Assembly (NCBI GenBank): GCA_024277095.1
Contig: JAJRVX010000356.1
Coordinates: forward strand, 1-10,272
Origin: DUEN01 sp024277095
GTDB taxonomy: Bacteria; Chloroflexota; Anaerolineae; DUEN01
DNA: 10,272 bases
Direction of reading: 5' to 3'
Numbering within the stretch: position 1 is the first letter of the stretch; every line of letters begins with the position of its first letter. Under the pieces are notes generated by a model. It did no database searches, was not told the DNA's origin, and saw only the letters and a list, made by a program, of their open reading frames with translations. This document shows positions 1 to 8,607 of this stretch, one piece after another. The position numbers were made by a program, and so were the translations under genes.

Positions 1-567
1 GAACACGGCCTCGTCGGGCAGAGGGACATCTGTGACGGCCTTGAGGAAGGGACGCGCCACCTGCATCGCTTTGCGCTCGATGGGGAAGATCTTCTCCAGG
101 TACCAGCGCGCCATCTCAGGAAAAGCCAGCAGTTGCAATGTGGCCCCCGTCGGCGCGCAATCCACGACGATCACATCGTACTCGCCCAGATCGTTCAGAT
201 GGGTGATCTGCATGAGGCTGGCCAGTTCCTCCATGCCGGGGAGGACGCTGGTCTCCTCGGCGAGCAGTTCGTCCATGCCGCGCCAGGCGAAAACGGCGGC
301 CAGATACTCCTGGACCTTGCCCCAGTACTTCTCCATCTGGTACAGGAGGTCGATCTCCTGCCCCCATAGGTTCGACGCGATCTGGGTCGGCTCCGGCCCG
401 ATGGTGCAATCAAAACTGTCCGCCAGGCTGTGCGCCGCGTCCGTGCTTAACACGATGGTGCGATACCCTAGTTCGGCACAGAGCACCGCGGTCGCCGCGC
501 TGACGCTGGTCTTCCCGACTCCTCCTTTGCCCGTGTACAGGATGATGCGAGCCTGCTCATCCCTCAT
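1..567 (-). CDS. ArsA/Get3-family ATPase, N-terminal 189 residues (runs off left edge)
   Basis: Seen: the reading frame starts at ATG 567-565 and stays open to base 1. An in-frame TGA lies three codons upstream (576-574), and a GAGGA Shine-Dalgarno sits about 4 bases before the ATG, so the start is well fixed. The protein has the deviant Walker A loop GKGGVGKT (residues 13-20), a switch I segment STDAAHSLADSF (41-52) and a switch II segment VVDCAPTGATLQLL (134-147). Family knowledge: ArsA/Get3 proteins are cytoplasmic dimeric P-loop ATPases; some power arsenite export through ArsB, others handle tail-anchored membrane proteins, and many bacterial members have no assigned role. Oddities: DAAHSL replaces the common DPAHSL, and the usual PTGHT is PTGAT. 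No ars genes (arsB, arsR, arsD) are visible nearby, so a role in arsenite resistance cannot be claimed. The C-terminal part is outside the window. The gap from the upstream branching-enzyme gene is 262 bp. Confidence 0.9.
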   Translation of the reverse strand, partial: MRDEQARIILYTGKGGVGKTSVSAATAVLCAELGYRTIVLSTDAAHSLADSFDCTIGPEPTQIASNLWGQEIDLLYQMEKYWGKVQEYLAAVFAWRGMDELLAEETSVLPGMEELASLMQITHLNDLGEYDVIVVDCAPTGATLQLLAFPEMARWYLEKIFPIERKAMQVARPFLKAVTDVPLPDEAVF

Positions 568-600
568 CTTTCCTCAACCCGATCCCATCCTCTCAAGCCG

Positions 601-751
601 TATCTGAAGATTTACCGGTATGGTGTCTGAGGGAGCCCCTCAGATACCAGCTACAGGGGGGTGTGTGGAGGGGAACTCCCCTCTCGGAGGAACTCCGCTC
701 CTCCGGGCCTCCATACAGAGGCAACGACATTTCTCAGACACGCTCTCAGAT
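601..751. repeat. Cluster of hairpins and inverted TCTGAG motifs in intergenic spacer
   Basis: Seen: the 262-bp gap 568-829 has no credible gene. It holds a 12-bp hairpin (622-633 with 637-648, 3-base loop, one G-T pair). Next comes a branched structure: an outer stem 661-669/708-716 (with wobble) enclosing GAGGGG/CCCCTC and CGGAGGA/TCCTCCG hairpins. The motif GTGTCTGAG at 624-632 recurs as its exact reverse complement CTCAGACAC at 733-741; related TCTGA or CTCAGA copies lie at about 602, 640 and 746. No T-run follows the hairpins on either strand, so they do not look like intrinsic terminators. It could be an extragenic repeat or a small MITE-like element of about 118 bp (624-741). I saw no target-site duplication. 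A regulatory array in front of the ATPase gene is the other reading. Confidence 0.55.
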
Positions 752-829
752 CTCGACAGGGTCCCCATCTCTCGCGGGCTTCACCCACGTCCGGGGGGAG
801 CGTGCCTCGGCCGTGGCTCGATGCCCGGG

Positions 830-2752
830 CTACGGGGTACGATCGGTCTGTTCTCGCTCCTGGAACACCCGATAGTCCAGCGTAGAGAAGGGGTTGTCCA
901 GCTCTTCGGTTTGTCGCAGGAACAGGCGGTCCTCATCGGTGAGGGATCCCCGCCGCGCCATGCTGATCAGGTGGTTGAAGCGCGCCAAGTGTCCCTGGAA
1001 GCGGTTGATCGCGTACTCCCTCGCCTGTCCCGTGGTGATCAGGAACGGCCAGTCGCTGGATTCCAGCAACAGAAGCTCCCGGCCGGCCTGGTTCAGCACC
1101 TCCGCGATCTCCCCCTCGGCATCCGGATAGCGCGCCACCATCTCTTCCATCATCCGCTCGGCCGCGTGGATCAGCGGCCACATCCACTCCGTGTCCGGGT
1201 TGAGCCAGGTCCAGTGCCCTCCGCCGTTGCCCCAGGAGCTCTCCGGGATCTCCAGGACCTCCTCCGGCGGATGGGCTTCCAGATAGGCCCGCGCCGTGGT
1301 CAGCTCCACCAGCGGGTCACGGGCGAGGCGGCGCAATACCTCTTTCAGCCAGGCGACGCCCTCAAACCACCAGTGCCCAAACAGCTCGGCATCGTAGGCG
1401 GACACGATCACGCCGTACTCGCCGGTCTGATCGTGATACTCTGCCAGCCGCTCTCGCACCAGGTTAACGAAGTGATCCGCGTGGAGGTTCACCTGCTGAA
1501 AGGCCGGGTATGGATCGTACAGCTCCTTCTGCCCCAGATCGACCCGTGCCCCGGTGATGCGCCAGTATTGGATGCCGGAGACGTCGTCCTTGCGATGGAA
1601 CTCGCGGTAGAGGAAATCGCCCGGGTAGCCGTGGGAGGCTGACCACACCTGGAGCCCGGTGCGTTCGTCCCTTCCAAATACCGCCACGTCCGTGCCGTGG
1701 ACGTAATAGGGGCGAAAGGTGGTGCCGGCCCGGGCGCGCGGCCGTTCGTATTCTCGCGTGACGAGCTTACGCTTGGGGATCGCGCCATAGGGGCCGATGG
1801 CGTCCCCCGCGGCCTTACCGACCACTGCCCCGCCTTCGATGACGTGGGTGTCGGTGAAGAAGTACCCGATGTTGAAGTCGGCCAGGAACTCCTCGATCCC
1901 CGGCTTCACATAACTCCGCCCCCCCTCCTCTTTGATATAAGCCGGGCGGTATCCGCATTCGGGTAGCCAGATCCCCTTCGAGAACTGGCCCATGTGGCGA
2001 TGCGTGGTCTCCACGCCGGTGTGTAATTGGGCGTATATGCTGGAGTCCCGCTCCAGCAGGGGGGTATAGCAGTGGGTGGCCATGGAGGTGAGCACGTCGA
2101 TCACGCCCATCTCCTGCAGGCGGCGAAACGCGCCGGCGAGATCGCGGCCGTAGCGTTTGCGGAACGAGTCCTGGATGCCCTGATACCAGTCTCGATACCA
2201 TTTGGCCAGGTAGAGCAGGTGATCTCGTTGCTTCTGGACCTGCTCGGCCGCCTTTTCATCGACCGGGATGGGGGGCGGCGGCAGCGAGGGGTCTCGTTCG
2301 AGGTCGGCCAACGCCTTCTGGACCTCTTCGGCGTCCTCGTCCAGCCCGCGCTCGGCCGCGTCCTCCAGCAGCACCTGGCGCCTTCGCTCCAGGGCGGCCT
2401 GCCGACGGGCCAGCGCCGCGTCGTGTGCCTCCCGCCACTCCTCCAGGACGGGACGGCTGAACCGCTGGATGTCCGCCTCCACCAGGGCCATCCGTTCGTC
2501 CAGGTAGACGTCGAAGTGGTCGCACACGTCTGGATCGGCGATCTGCTCCAGGAGGATCGGTGTGAGCCCGATGGTGAGTCGGGGCTGCTCGCCTTCCTCC
2601 ACCAGATCGTATAGCGCGTTCAGAAGCGGGATGTACGTCTCCGCCATGGCCTCATGCACCATCTCCTCGCCGTGCGGCCAGCGCCCTGCCCGACGGACGT
2701 ATGGTAGATGGCTGTGCAGTACGAGGACGAAGGCCCCGATCTCTTCCGCCAT
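830..2752 (-). CDS. Glycoside hydrolase family 57 1,4-alpha-glucan branching enzyme
   Basis: Seen: a 640-residue protein that opens with LVLHSHLPYVR (GH57 conserved region 1, residues 10-20). It contains GIWLPECGY (260-268), whose E265 matches the GH57 catalytic nucleophile, and SAYDAELFGHWWFEG (451-465), whose D454 matches the acid/base. The C-terminal helical part includes WGNGGGHWTWLNP (507-519) and the SSDWPF segment (565-570), typical of the DUF1957-type branching enzymes. Known role: transfer of alpha-1,4 glucan chains to alpha-1,6 branch points in cytoplasmic glycogen-like polymer. Odd: residues about 94-175 form a long charged, Arg/Glu/Ala-rich stretch with a proline run (158-163), probably helical or coiled coil, and make the protein longer than compact GH57 branching enzymes of roughly 520 residues. 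Start: the ATG at 2752 precedes the conserved HSHLPY by the usual distance. The Shine-Dalgarno AAGGGGGAGG runs to within one base of the ATG. No other glycogen genes are in view. It has its own promoter at 2800-2828. Confidence 0.95.
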   Translation of the reverse strand: MAEEIGAFVLVLHSHLPYVRRAGRWPHGEEMVHEAMAETYIPLLNALYDLVEEGEQPRLTIGLTPILLEQIADPDVCDHFDVYLDERMALVEADIQRFSRPVLEEWREAHDAALARRQAALERRRQVLLEDAAERGLDEDAEEVQKALADLERDPSLPPPPIPVDEKAAEQVQKQRDHLLYLAKWYRDWYQGIQDSFRKRYGRDLAGAFRRLQEMGVIDVLTSMATHCYTPLLERDSSIYAQLHTGVETTHRHMGQFSKGIWLPECGYRPAYIKEEGGRSYVKPGIEEFLADFNIGYFFTDTHVIEGGAVVGKAAGDAIGPYGAIPKRKLVTREYERPRARAGTTFRPYYVHGTDVAVFGRDERTGLQVWSASHGYPGDFLYREFHRKDDVSGIQYWRITGARVDLGQKELYDPYPAFQQVNLHADHFVNLVRERLAEYHDQTGEYGVIVSAYDAELFGHWWFEGVAWLKEVLRRLARDPLVELTTARAYLEAHPPEEVLEIPESSWGNGGGHWTWLNPDTEWMWPLIHAAERMMEEMVARYPDAEGEIAEVLNQAGRELLLLESSDWPFLITTGQAREYAINRFQGHLARFNHLISMARRGSLTDEDRLFLRQTEELDNPFSTLDYRVFQEREQTDRTP

Positions 2753-2799
2753 ACCTCCCCCTTATCCGGTGATTCTGGGATCTCGCGTTTCGCGGCCGC

Positions 2800-2828
2800 A
2801 TTATACCATCCCCCAGGGGCATTGCCAA
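2800..2828 (-). promoter_or_regulatory. Sigma-70 promoter for the GH57 branching enzyme
   Basis: On the minus strand a -35 box TTGGCA (2828-2823) and a perfect -10 box TATAAT (2805-2800) are separated by 17 bp. The predicted transcript starts near 2793, giving a 5' leader of about 40 nt. The spacer contains a small CCCCTGGGG palindrome, which could be an operator half or chance in GC-rich DNA. It lies downstream of the acnA terminator, so the branching enzyme is transcribed independently. Confidence 0.8.
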
Positions 2829-2929
2829 CAGAACGCGGGCGACGGGCGGCGTATCCAAAGCAGCCCCTAAGCCTCCCCGCCGTATTTTCACCAGAGCGGT
2901 AACTCCATTTGCCGAGCTTGAGGGAGCGC

Positions 2930-2970
2930 AAAACGACAAAAGGCCGCGTTCACGAATCGTCAACGCGGCC
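2930..2970 (-). terminator. Intrinsic (Rho-independent) terminator of acnA
   Basis: Read on the minus strand, a perfect 9-bp GC-rich stem (2970-2962 with 2950-2942, 11-base loop) is followed by TTTT (2941-2938) and, after four bases, a second TTTT (2933-2930). It begins about 30 bp after the acnA stop codon. No T-run follows on the plus strand, so it acts in one direction only. Confidence 0.88.
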
Positions 2971-3001
2971 CTCGCTTGTCTCGTATGGCGTTGGGTGATG
3001 G

Positions 3002-5707
<2,706 letters not shown>

Positions 5708-5759
5708 ATCACACCATCCATGGAACGAGATCGCTTGGCAAAGGGGCGAAACTGATGAC

Positions 5760-5789
5760 AGTATACGCAGAAACCTGTCGGGCGTCCAA
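5760..5789 (-). promoter_or_regulatory. Sigma-70 promoter for acnA
   Basis: Minus strand: -35 box TTGGAC (5789-5784), 18-bp spacer, -10 box TATACT (5765-5760). The predicted start is near 5753, about 45 nt before the acnA ATG. Confidence 0.65.
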
Positions 5790-6114
5790 AAGCTGGTGTG
5801 TTATGGGAACTTTTGTGTCGCTCTGGATAGCGGATGCAGGGAGAAGCGGTTGCGAGTACTGGCCCTTTTCCCTGCCTCTCCGGGGGGCTGATCTTTGCAT
5901 GGCGAAGGAAGGGTAGGCGCGATGGGCAACGCTGTGTGCTGAGGAGAGGCTAGGACGGCGTACAGAAGTCAGCGATGGAAGCCAAAGGGATGCGGAAAGC
6001 CCCTTCTCCGCCCAAGAAGGTTCATTTCCTGCCCTGTCGGGAAAGTCCGGCCTGGTTGTAGAAACTGCGCCCCCCAAAGCCCTCTGCAGCCGTTTCCTAG
6101 TAGTTTTCCGATGT

Positions 6115-6144
6115 TTGACAGTGACGCTCACTCGATGGTATGCT
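6115..6144 (+). promoter_or_regulatory. Sigma-70 promoter for mtaB-hinT
   Basis: A perfect -35 box TTGACA (6115-6120), an 18-bp spacer and a -10 box TATGCT (6139-6144). The predicted start near 6151 leaves a leader of about 57 nt before mtaB. An inverted repeat covers the -10 box and the start site. Confidence 0.75.
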
Positions 6145-6166
6145 CTCACGGTTTGAGTGAGAGCAT
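6140..6166. promoter_or_regulatory. Operator-like perfect 10-bp dyad over the mtaB -10 box
   Basis: ATGCTCTCAC (6140-6149) and its exact reverse complement GTGAGAGCAT (6157-6166) are separated by 7 bp. A second, overlapping pair is CTCACTC (6127-6133) and GAGTGAG (6155-6161). The placement, over the -10 box and the transcription start, is that of a repressor operator. It could also form a 5' hairpin in the transcript if initiation is near 6140, but there is no T-run. It does not match the CIRCE element. Confidence 0.5.
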
Positions 6167-6207
6167 GAGACACATGTCGATCGGATAAGCGGGGTGTAGG
6201 ATCGCGT

Positions 6208-7509
6208 ATGCGGGTGTATCTGGAGACGCTGGGGTGCCGGCTGAATTACAGCGAGATGGAGCGCCTGGCCCGGGATCTCATGGCGCGCGGCCACCACGTG
6301 GTCGCCTCTCCAGAGGAGGCGGATGTCTGCGTGCTGAATACCTGCGCGGTGACGGTGACCGCCGAGGCCAAGTCTCGCTCCCTGGCCCGTGCCATGGCGC
6401 GGGCCAACCCGCGCGCCCGGCTGGCCATCACCGGCTGTTACGCCACCCTCTCTCCGGACGCCGTGGAGCGTTTGCCCCAGGTGCGCCTGGTGGTGGATAA
6501 CCAAGGGAAGGATCGGCTGGCCGAGCTCCTGGAGGCCTGGGCGCGGGAGTTCCCCGAGTTGCCGGCCGAGGAGCTGACCCGGCCGGATCGCTCGCCTTTC
6601 GCCAGCACCCGCACGCGCGCTTTCGTCAAGGTCCAGGACGGTTGCCACAATCGCTGTACATTCTGCATCGTCACCATCGCTCGCGGCGAGGAGCGCAGCC
6701 GCCCTGTGGATCTGGTGGTGGATGAGATCAACCGGCTGGTGGCGGAGGGATATCAGGAGGCCGTGCTCACCGGTGTCCACCTCGGCTCCTATGGCCGGGA
6801 TCTGGGTGGCGATCTGGCCACGCTGGTGCGGACGATCCTGCAACGCACCCGTCTGCCACGGCTGCGCCTTTCCTCCCTGGAGCCGTGGGACCTGACGCCG
6901 GAGTTCTTCGACCTGTGGGCCGAGAGTGATGGCCGCCTGTGTCCGCATCTGCATCTGCCTTTGCAGTCCGGGTGTGATGCCACGCTGCGCCGCATGGCCC
7001 GCCGGTACACGGCGGAGGCCTATGCCCGCCTGGTGGAGGCCGCGCGGGATCGCATCCCTGACCTCATGATCACCACGGACATCATCGTCGGGTTCCCGGG
7101 CGAGACGGACGCGGAGTTTCAACAGAGCTACCGCTTTGTCGAGTCGATGGGGTTTGCCCATCTGCACGTGTTCCCGTACTCCCCGCGGCCGGGGACGGCG
7201 GCGGCCCGGATGCCAGACCAGGTGCCCGACGCGGTGAAGCGGGAGCGGAGCGCGATCATGCGGGAGTTGGACGTTCGGGCCGGTCGGGCGGCCCGTCGAT
7301 CGCAGCTGGGCCGGGTTCGTCCGGTCCTGTGGGAGGGCGAGGGCCGGAACGCGGCCGAGCCCGGGCATCGCGTGTGGACCGGGCTGACGGATCATTACCT
7401 GCGCGTCCTGACGTTGGTGCCCTCCGATGTGAACCTGCATAACCGGATCACCCCGGTGCGGCTGACTCGGTTGGAAGGGGATGCGCTTTGGGGAGAGGTG
7501 CTCGCATGA
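6208..7509 (+). CDS. mtaB: tRNA (t6A37) methylthiotransferase, radical SAM enzyme MtaB
   Basis: A 433-residue methylthiotransferase. MtaB adds a methylthio group at C2 of t6A37 in tRNAs decoding ANN codons. Seen in order: an N-terminal UPF0004 domain with the auxiliary-cluster cysteines C10 (TLGCRLN), C46 (NTCAVT) and C77 (TGCYA); a radical SAM CxxxCxxC motif DGCHNRCTFC (C146, C150, C153); the MtaB-type TGVHLGSYG block (188-196); HLHLPLQSG (247-255); the DIIVGFPGET block (291-300); and a basic C-terminal TRAM-like domain from about residue 365. TGVHLGSYG and the LGCRLN opening favour MtaB over MiaB or RimO. The ATG at 6208 gives the canonical N-terminus, with AGGA 7 bases upstream. Its TGA overlaps the hinT ATG by 4 bp, so translation is probably coupled. 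Confidence 0.95.
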   Translation: MRVYLETLGCRLNYSEMERLARDLMARGHHVVASPEEADVCVLNTCAVTVTAEAKSRSLARAMARANPRARLAITGCYATLSPDAVERLPQVRLVVDNQGKDRLAELLEAWAREFPELPAEELTRPDRSPFASTRTRAFVKVQDGCHNRCTFCIVTIARGEERSRPVDLVVDEINRLVAEGYQEAVLTGVHLGSYGRDLGGDLATLVRTILQRTRLPRLRLSSLEPWDLTPEFFDLWAESDGRLCPHLHLPLQSGCDATLRRMARRYTAEAYARLVEAARDRIPDLMITTDIIVGFPGETDAEFQQSYRFVESMGFAHLHVFPYSPRPGTAAARMPDQVPDAVKRERSAIMRELDVRAGRAARRSQLGRVRPVLWEGEGRNAAEPGHRVWTGLTDHYLRVLTLVPSDVNLHNRITPVRLTRLEGDALWGEVLA

Positions 7510-7853
7510 AGGACGATTGCATCTTCTGCCGTATCGTGCGCCGTGAGGCGTACGGCGACATCGTCTATCAGGACGAGGAGGTGACCGCCTTCCGGGATAT
7601 CAACCCCCAGGCCCCGGTCCACATTCTGATCGTGCCCAATCGCCATATCCCTGCCGTCTCTGCCCTACAGCCGGAGGATGCCGCCCTGGTCGGCCGGCTG
7701 TTTCTGATCGCTCGTGATCTGGCCGAGCAGGAGGGGATCGCCCGGGGAGGGTATCGGCTGGTGTTGAACAATGGGCCGGAGGCCGGGCAATCCGTGTATC
7801 ACATCCATCTCCATCTGCTGGGCGGCCGTCGCATGCGTTGGCCTCCCGGATAA
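7506..7853 (+). CDS. hinT: HIT-family (HinT-like) purine nucleoside phosphoramidase
   Basis: A 115-residue histidine-triad protein. HinT enzymes hydrolyse nucleoside phosphoramidates such as adenosine 5'-phosphoramidate, as cytoplasmic dimers. Seen: the HxHxHxx active-site motif HIHLHLL with H99, H101 and H103; the CIFC pair (C5, C8) of zinc-binding HIT proteins; the DINPQAPVHILIVPNRHI block (31-48); and the closing GGRRMRWPPG. Start choice: ATG 7506 (MKDDCIFC) fits the family and has GGGGAGAGG just upstream; an upstream in-frame GTG at 7488 would add six residues inside mtaB and is unlikely. The gene overlaps the mtaB stop by ATGA. A strong promoter for the next genes begins 5 bp after its stop codon. 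Confidence 0.95.
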   Translation: MKDDCIFCRIVRREAYGDIVYQDEEVTAFRDINPQAPVHILIVPNRHIPAVSALQPEDAALVGRLFLIARDLAEQEGIARGGYRLVLNNGPEAGQSVYHIHLHLLGGRRMRWPPG

Positions 7854-7857
7854 TGAT

Positions 7858-7886
7858 TTGACGCGGGGGGTGTCGGCGGGTATAAT
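7858..7886 (+). promoter_or_regulatory. Strong sigma-70 promoter for the yqeY-pgpH leader
   Basis: -35 box TTGACG (7858-7863), 17-bp spacer, perfect -10 box TATAAT (7881-7886); predicted start near 7893. A 7-bp inverted repeat, CGGGGGG (7864-7870) and CCCCCCG (7887-7893), brackets the -10 box. The -35 box begins 5 bp after the hinT stop, so this is a second promoter inside the gene cluster. Confidence 0.8.
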
Positions 7887-7892
7887 CCCCCC

Positions 7893-8092
7893 GGTCTGAC
7901 AATTGCAGATCGCGATCGTATGGTTCCTTGTGCAAAGTGACTAGGGGGCCCCTCCTCTTATGTCAGACGGCTAGCCCGACTGCAGGACATCGGAGGTATG
8001 AGGGCGCCCTTTTCTGTACTTCGCGTGTCGTCGATATCCTTGGGGCGGCGGCGCTCACGCCGCGAGGCCCGGAAGATTGGGGAGATAAAAAG
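7893..8092 (+). promoter_or_regulatory. Structured leader of yqeY-pgpH, possible attenuator
   Basis: About 200 nt lie between the predicted start site and yqeY. Stem A pairs 7894-7901 with 7961-7968 (8 bp, perfect). Stem T pairs 7943-7954 with 8000-8012 (12 bp including two G-U pairs, with c8005 bulged), and its 3' arm ends in TTTTCT, like an intrinsic terminator. The two stems cross, so in simple secondary structure they exclude each other. CCTCC (7951-7955) could alternatively pair with the GGAGG at 7992-7996 and hide the ribosome site of the small ORF at 7998. I do not recognise a known riboswitch, including the c-di-AMP (ydaO) class. The structure was found by eye only. Confidence 0.4.
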
Positions 8093-8096
8093 ATGA
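7998..8096 (+). CDS. Possible 32-residue basic small protein or leader peptide
   Basis: ATG 7998 to TGA 8096 encodes 32 residues with a very basic second half containing GRRRSRREARK. GGAGGT lies directly before the ATG, the same tight spacing as in the GH57 gene of this window. Its stop overlaps the yqeY ATG as ATGA, the same junction as mtaB-hinT. In the known mtaB-hinT-rpsU-yqeY order this is the rpsU slot, and S21 also ends in a basic tail, but the N-terminal S21 signature (an LRRF-type motif) is absent. It may be a leader peptide, an rpsU remnant, or chance: it crosses a GC-rich hairpin (8048-8063), and arginine codons are easily formed in GC-rich DNA. Confidence 0.25.
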   Translation: MRAPFSVLRVSSISLGRRRSRREARKIGEIKR

Positions 8097-8542
8097 AGCT
8101 CATCGATCGCCTGAACGAGGATCTGAAGGAGGCCCTGCGTACTAAGGACGAGCCTCGTAAGTTGGCCATTCGCGCTGTGAAGACGGCGATCCGCAACGCG
8201 GAGGTGGAGAAGATGGCCTCGCTGGACGAGGGTGAGGTGCTGGCCATCATCGCGAAAGAGGCGAAGATGCGGCGGGAGGCCATCGAGGAGTTCAAGCGCG
8301 GAGAGCGGCCGGATCTGGTGGCCAAAGAGGAGGCCGAGCTGGCCGTGTTGGAGGCTTACCTCCCGCGGCAGCTGACGGAGGAGGAGATCGAGGCTCGGGC
8401 GCGAGAGGTCATCGATGAGCTGAAAGCCGCGGATCAGGCGAACATGGGGAATGTCATGCGTCGCCTGATGAGCGAGCTCAGAGGTCGGGCGGACGGCCGT
8501 CTGGTCAATCAGATCGTGCGCCGCCTGTTGGAGCAGGGATGA
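8093..8542 (+). CDS. yqeY: YqeY/GatB-like domain protein
   Basis: A 149-residue YqeY-family protein, the usual length. The family resembles the C-terminal helical domain of GatB (tRNA amidotransferase), but its function is not established. Seen: MKLIDRLNEDLKEALRTKD at the N-terminus, the charged helical centre, EAYLPRQLTEEEIEAR (87-102), and the hallmark MGNVMRRLMSELRGRADG (118-135) followed by VNQIVRRLL (138-146). Start choice: ATG 8093 has GGGGAG about 8 bases upstream and gives the family N-terminus; extending the frame to a TTG at 7928 would add 55 unlike residues through the leader. It follows the strong promoter at 7858 and precedes pgpH by 65 bp on the same strand, so the two are probably co-transcribed. 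Confidence 0.93.
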   Translation: MKLIDRLNEDLKEALRTKDEPRKLAIRAVKTAIRNAEVEKMASLDEGEVLAIIAKEAKMRREAIEEFKRGERPDLVAKEEAELAVLEAYLPRQLTEEEIEARAREVIDELKAADQANMGNVMRRLMSELRGRADGRLVNQIVRRLLEQG

Positions 8543-8607
8543 GGCATCCGGCGTGCGGATGGTGGCGATCCCTGGGCGGCGCGGCCGCCTGGCCATCGGA
8601 GTGACGC

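Larger units (their letters stand above)
5708..6207. other. 500-bp divergent intergenic region between acnA and mtaB
   Basis: No convincing gene lies here. The two ends hold the divergent acnA and mtaB promoters. The middle, about 5790-6110, has no open frame with a ribosome site and family-like composition, no tRNA, and no RNA family that I recognise. It contains only weak inverted repeats, such as CAAAAG (5787-5792) with CTTTTG (5810-5815), the first of which overlaps the acnA -35 box. The stretch just upstream of the mtaB -35 box is T-rich (6091-6115), like an UP element. Confidence 0.6.

Noticed and set aside
620..1642. 340-codon plus-strand frame opposite the branching enzyme
   Set aside because: An antisense shadow; it also runs through the inverted-repeat cluster and lacks any family signature.
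6040..6050. GGAAAGTCCGG, resembling the conserved 5' block of bacterial RNase P RNA
   Set aside because: The mtaB promoter and gene follow within 65-160 bp, leaving no room for the rest of a 350-nt RNase P RNA, and the other conserved blocks are absent.
5709..6173. 154-codon open frame on the minus strand between acnA and mtaB
   Set aside because: It covers both promoters and the mtaB dyad, ends abutting acnA, has low-complexity Arg/Ser composition and no recognisable domain or good ribosome site.
6097..7440. 447-codon minus-strand frame opposite mtaB
   Set aside because: An antisense shadow of a clear radical SAM gene, rich in His/Arg/Gln with no domain.
8001..8010. AGGGCGCCCT read as a stand-alone terminator hairpin
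   Set aside because: The palindrome has no room for a loop; only the longer pairing with 7943-7954 makes a plausible terminator stem.
7928..8092. N-terminal extension of yqeY from a TTG codon
   Set aside because: It would translate through the structured leader, has no family similarity, and ATG 8093 has a good ribosome site and the canonical YqeY start.
8572..8592. GC-rich hairpin between yqeY and pgpH
   Set aside because: Six G-C pairs plus weak wobble, with no T-run after it, so it is not supported as a terminator.
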